A stretch of 64,000 bases of DNA, from NCBI RefSeq assembly GCF_042659465.1, contig NZ_JBHSSW010000001.1, positions 62,001 to 126,000 of the forward strand, given 5' to 3'. A program made the position numbers and the translations under genes. Each line of letters starts with the position of its first letter. The stretch's first letter is position 1. The notes below the pieces were generated by a model that worked only from the letters and a program-made list of their open reading frames with translations, did no database searches and was not told the DNA's origin. The stretch is from Ponticaulis profundi (GTDB lineage Bacteria > Pseudomonadota > Alphaproteobacteria > Caulobacterales > Hyphomonadaceae). Below, piece by piece: positions 61,579 through 64,000 of this stretch.

Positions 61579-62984
61579 AGACTTTGATGCGTATGTCCAT
61601 GCTGACGGTCTCGGCACTCGCCGTGACCGCCTGCACCAACCTCGCGCCGATCTATGAGCGTCCGGATGTGCCGGTTCCGCCAGTCATTCAGGCGCAACTC
61701 GATAGCCGGCTCGACAATGTCACGGCTCTGACATGGCAGGATGTGGTTCAGTCTGAAGAGCTGGAGTCGCTGATCGCTCTGGCCCTGCAGGAAAACCGTG
61801 ATCTGCGGATCGCGGCGGCCAATATCGAGATCGCACGTGCGCAATATGGCATCAGCCGATCAGCGCTCTTGCCATCCGTCGCGGTCGCAGGCGGCGCCAC
61901 CATTGGTGACACGTTTGACTCCACACCGGCTGCGTCACAGACTTATGCAGAAGGCGCGCGCGCCAATGTCGGTGTGACCTCTTATGAGCTCGACCTGTTC
62001 TCACGGGTTCGCAATCAGAACGAGGCGGCACTGCAAAGCTGGCTGGCGACCATTGAGGGCAAGCGCAGCGCAGAGATCGCCATTGCTTCTACAGTGGCGC
62101 AGCTCTGGGTGCAGCTCGCAACCGATAAAGCCTTGCTTGATCTCGCCGAAGAAACCGTTCGCGTGCAGGGCGAGTCTCTTGATCTGACGCGTGAGCTTCT
62201 CAATGCCGGCGTTGCAACGGAGCTCGATACGCGTCGGGCCTCGACCAGCGTGGAAACCGCGCGGGCTCAGGCCGCCCAGTCCAAGGCGCAAATCCGTCAG
62301 GATCTGAACGCGCTGCGCTTTGTGGTCGGAACAGACCTGCCACCGGGAATTCTGGAAGCGGCGACGCTGTCACCAGAGCCTGTTCTGCTGCAGGCGCCGT
62401 CGAGCCTCAATTCGGATGTTCTGATCAACCGTCCGGACGTTCTGCAGGCCGAATATGCCCTGATCGCAGCGAATGCGAACATTGGCGTTGCACGCGCAGC
62501 CTTTTATCCAAGCATCAGCCTGACCGGTGAAATTGGTGCCATCAGCACCGATCTCGGTGACCTTGTGGGTGACGCTGGAACGGGTTGGAGCTTTGGTCCG
62601 TCGATCAGCCTGCCGATCTTTGACAATGGTCAGCGTCAGGCCAATCTGGAAGCCTCTCAGGCGCAGCGCGATCTGGCCGTCGCTCAGTATGAGCAAGCCA
62701 TTCAGACCGCTTTTCAGGAAACGGCTGATGCCCTTGCAGTGGCGGAAACCATTGATGAGCGGCTGGCGGCTCTGACCCAGCTCGAAGAAGACACGTCTGT
62801 CACGCTGGAGTTATCTCAGGAACGTTTCCGCGTCGGTGTGGATGACTATCTCTCCGTGCTCGATGCGCAACAATCCGCGTTTGATGCCAGCCAGCAATTG
62901 ATCAACGCCCAGCGTGATCAGGCCATCAATCAGGTCACGCTGTTCCAGGCACTTGGCGTCAATTTCGGAACGCCAGAACAATAG
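61575..62984 (+). CDS. RND outer-membrane channel lipoprotein (NodT/OprM family)
   Basis: 469 residues, starting by ATGA overlap with the pump gene. Lipobox near Cys19 or Cys20 (ALAVTAC). TolC-like repeats: the helical segments with NRDLRIAAANIEIARAQYGISRSALLPSV (NIEIARAQYGISRSALLPSV) and LINRPDVLQAEYALIAANANIGVARAAFYPSI (LINRPDVLQAEYAL and ARAAFYPSI). It forms the trimeric outer-membrane duct. No ToxR/TolC partner is needed elsewhere in the operon. Confidence 0.95.
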   Translation: MKTLMRMSMLTVSALAVTACTNLAPIYERPDVPVPPVIQAQLDSRLDNVTALTWQDVVQSEELESLIALALQENRDLRIAAANIEIARAQYGISRSALLPSVAVAGGATIGDTFDSTPAASQTYAEGARANVGVTSYELDLFSRVRNQNEAALQSWLATIEGKRSAEIAIASTVAQLWVQLATDKALLDLAEETVRVQGESLDLTRELLNAGVATELDTRRASTSVETARAQAAQSKAQIRQDLNALRFVVGTDLPPGILEAATLSPEPVLLQAPSSLNSDVLINRPDVLQAEYALIAANANIGVARAAFYPSISLTGEIGAISTDLGDLVGDAGTGWSFGPSISLPIFDNGQRQANLEASQAQRDLAVAQYEQAIQTAFQETADALAVAETIDERLAALTQLEEDTSVTLELSQERFRVGVDDYLSVLDAQQSAFDASQQLINAQRDQAINQVTLFQALGVNFGTPEQ

Positions 62985-62995
62985 TTGCTCCTCAC

Positions 62996-63036
62996 TTCAG
63001 CCAGTCTCCGCACTACGGGGCTGGCTGAATTTTTTC
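62996..63036 (+). terminator. Terminator of the RND operon
   Basis: TTCAGCCAG / CTGGCTGAA is a 9-bp stem with a 16-base interior, followed by six T. It lies 12 bases after the operon's last stop. Confidence 0.85.
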
Positions 63037-63065
63037 TTCCGATTTTCCAGCCTGCGACAATGAAT

Positions 63066-63084
63066 CCCGCAGAAAAAATGCGGG
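63066..63084. other. Small hairpin upstream of clpB
   Basis: CCCGCA-GAAAAAA-TGCGGG is a perfect 6-bp stem in the gap. It may be part of the RND operon tail or of the clpB leader region. Confidence 0.35.
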
Positions 63085-63092
63085 CACTCCTT

Positions 63093-63112
63093 GTGTGATA
63101 AATTTAGCACAC
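63093..63112. promoter_or_regulatory. Near-perfect palindrome upstream of clpB
   Basis: GTGTGATAAATTTAGCACAC is a 20-base inverted repeat with one mismatched pair, 61 bases before the clpB start. It is not a CIRCE element (arms reversed) and the regulator is unknown. Confidence 0.4.
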
Positions 63113-63173
63113 TACCTCTTTTGAGAACGAAGGCGCATGTCGCGCCAATCCATTTCGAAAGAGAGCCAGGTCT

Positions 63174-64000
63174 ATGAATCCAGAGACTTTTACAGAGCGC
63201 GCACGCGCCATACTCCAGGCCGCTCAGTCGTCAGCTCTGGCGGCGCGCCATCAGCAATTTACGCCGGAGCATTTGCTTCAGGCGATGCTGGAGGACAAGG
63301 ACCAGCTGGCTGCAAATCTGATCACCGCGTCCGGTGGACGGGCCGATCTGGTCCGCTCCGGCGTTGAAGATGCTCTGACCAAACTGCCAGCTGTATCCGG
63401 TGGCAATGGCCAGATCTATATGGCAAGCGAAACCGCGCAGGTCTTCCAGACCGCAGAGAAAGAGGCCAAAGCCGCTGGCGACAGCTTCGTCACGGTGGAA
63501 CGCCTGCTGCTCGCCATCGCGAAAACCAAAGACGCCAAAGCAGCCGATGTACTGCGTAGCGCCGGGGTCACACCTGAAGCATTGAGCACGTCGATTGATA
63601 AGCTGCGTCAGGGGCGCACAGCCGACAGCGAGAACGCGGAAGAAGGCTATGAAGCCCTGAAAAAATACGCCCGCGATCTGACCGAAGATGCGCGATCCGG
63701 CAAGCTCGATCCGGTGATTGGCCGCGACGAGGAAATTCGCCGGACCATTCAGGTTCTGTCACGACGGACCAAGAACAATCCGGTCCTGATCGGTGAGCCG
63801 GGCGTTGGTAAGACGGCCATCGCGGAAGGCCTTGCCCTGCGCATCATCAATGGTGATGTGCCTGAAAGCCTTACGAACAAGCGCCTGCTGGCGCTCGACA
63901 TGGGCGCGTTGATTGCCGGTGCGAAATTCCGTGGTGAATTCGAGGAACGTCTGAAAGCCGTGCTGAATGAAGTGCAGGCGGCGCAGGGCGAAATCGTGCT
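63174..64000 (+). CDS. clpB: ATP-dependent chaperone ClpB, N-terminal part (partial)
   Basis: 275 codons are visible, running off the window end. The N domain (MNPETFTERARAILQAAQSSA, then QQFTPEHLLQAML) is followed by the NBD1 start LDPVIGRDEEIRRTIQVLSRRTKNNPVLIGEPGVGKTAIAEGLA (Walker A GEPGVGKT at about residue 208, as in E. coli ClpB) and by GAKFRGEFEERLKAVL, the pore-loop region. ClpB disaggregates proteins together with DnaK. A medium-strength site (AGAGCCAGG) precedes the ATG. No clear sigma-32 promoter was found. Confidence 0.97.
   Translation, partial: MNPETFTERARAILQAAQSSALAARHQQFTPEHLLQAMLEDKDQLAANLITASGGRADLVRSGVEDALTKLPAVSGGNGQIYMASETAQVFQTAEKEAKAAGDSFVTVERLLLAIAKTKDAKAADVLRSAGVTPEALSTSIDKLRQGRTADSENAEEGYEALKKYARDLTEDARSGKLDPVIGRDEEIRRTIQVLSRRTKNNPVLIGEPGVGKTAIAEGLALRIINGDVPESLTNKRLLALDMGALIAGAKFRGEFEERLKAVLNEVQAAQGEIV

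Noticed and set aside
63093..63112. CIRCE element before clpB
   Set aside because: CIRCE arms are TTAGCACTC-N9-GAGTGCTAA; here TTAGCACAC is the right arm and orientation and spacing do not fit.
63085..63173. Sigma-32 heat-shock promoter before clpB
   Set aside because: A CTTG is present, but no matching -10 element at the expected distance could be seen.

Overview
The window reads as a chromosomal segment of an alphaproteobacterium, most likely of the Caulobacterales/Hyphomonadaceae group. This rests on gene content and order: a fliQ-fliR-flhB trio directly followed by the cell-cycle kinase gene cckA, then recA and alaS; a SpmX-type membrane muramidase; two DUF885 lipoproteins; an UrcA-family protein; a DUF2336 protein; and a petP/petR-like MarR plus OmpR-type pair beside ilvE. 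GC content looks to be in the mid-to-upper fifties percent by eye. No rRNA, CRISPR array, insertion sequence or integrase was seen. There are two tRNA genes (Pro-TGG and Leu-GAG).

Layout. 0-10 kb: end of an M20 peptidase, a beta-lactamase-fold lipoprotein, a DUF4412-like protein, a cupin-SDR-MDR operon divergent from a TetR gene with a perfect 18-bp palindrome between them, an ExoD-family membrane protein, a zinc-ribbon metallopeptidase and an acyltransferase-SGNH fusion. 10-24 kb: icd, two tandem secreted proteins that look paralogous, tRNA-Pro, ilvD, a TonB-dependent receptor behind a Fur-like palindrome, an Uup-type ABC-F ATPase, a DUF2336 protein, a MscS channel and a nitronate monooxygenase. 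24.8-28.1 kb is the main accessory island: a FitAB/VapBC-type toxin-antitoxin pair with a perfect inverted-repeat operator, followed by a small phage or gene-transfer-agent-like set (DUF2793 fibre with a C1q-like fold, M15 endolysin, and a holin-like gene split by one in-frame TGA). 28-38 kb: glpK, an outer-membrane porin-like protein, two DUF885 putative peptidases, a methyltransferase, UrcA and a 2-hydroxyacid dehydrogenase. 38-53 kb: fliQRflhB, cckA, recA, alaS, GNAT, lipB, a stand-alone SpoA/FliN-like protein, tRNA-Leu, mgtE and spmX. 53-64 kb: a histidine kinase/response regulator/MarR operon, ilvE, a TetR-controlled RND tripartite efflux operon, and the 5' part of clpB.

How the parts work together. 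CckA (upstream of CtrA in the Caulobacter cell-cycle circuit), SpmX (DivJ localisation in Caulobacter) and the flagellar export genes form a polarity and cell-cycle theme; the fliQ promoter region carries TTAA/TTAAC half-sites of the kind CtrA binds. Several regulator-target pairs carry inverted repeats in their intergenic gaps and can be read as self-contained local circuits: TetR with cupin/SDR/MDR, FitA with FitB, and TetR with RND efflux.

The most unusual items are the in-frame TGA in the holin-like gene inside an orphan lysis/fibre module, the C1q-like fold of the fibre protein that seems interrupted by a second beta domain, the long acidic linker of the SpmX protein, and unassigned palindromes upstream of recA and clpB. 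No clearly new multi-gene system such as a defence island or biosynthetic cluster could be supported. All calls come from reading the sequence and from recalled family knowledge; no database search was run.
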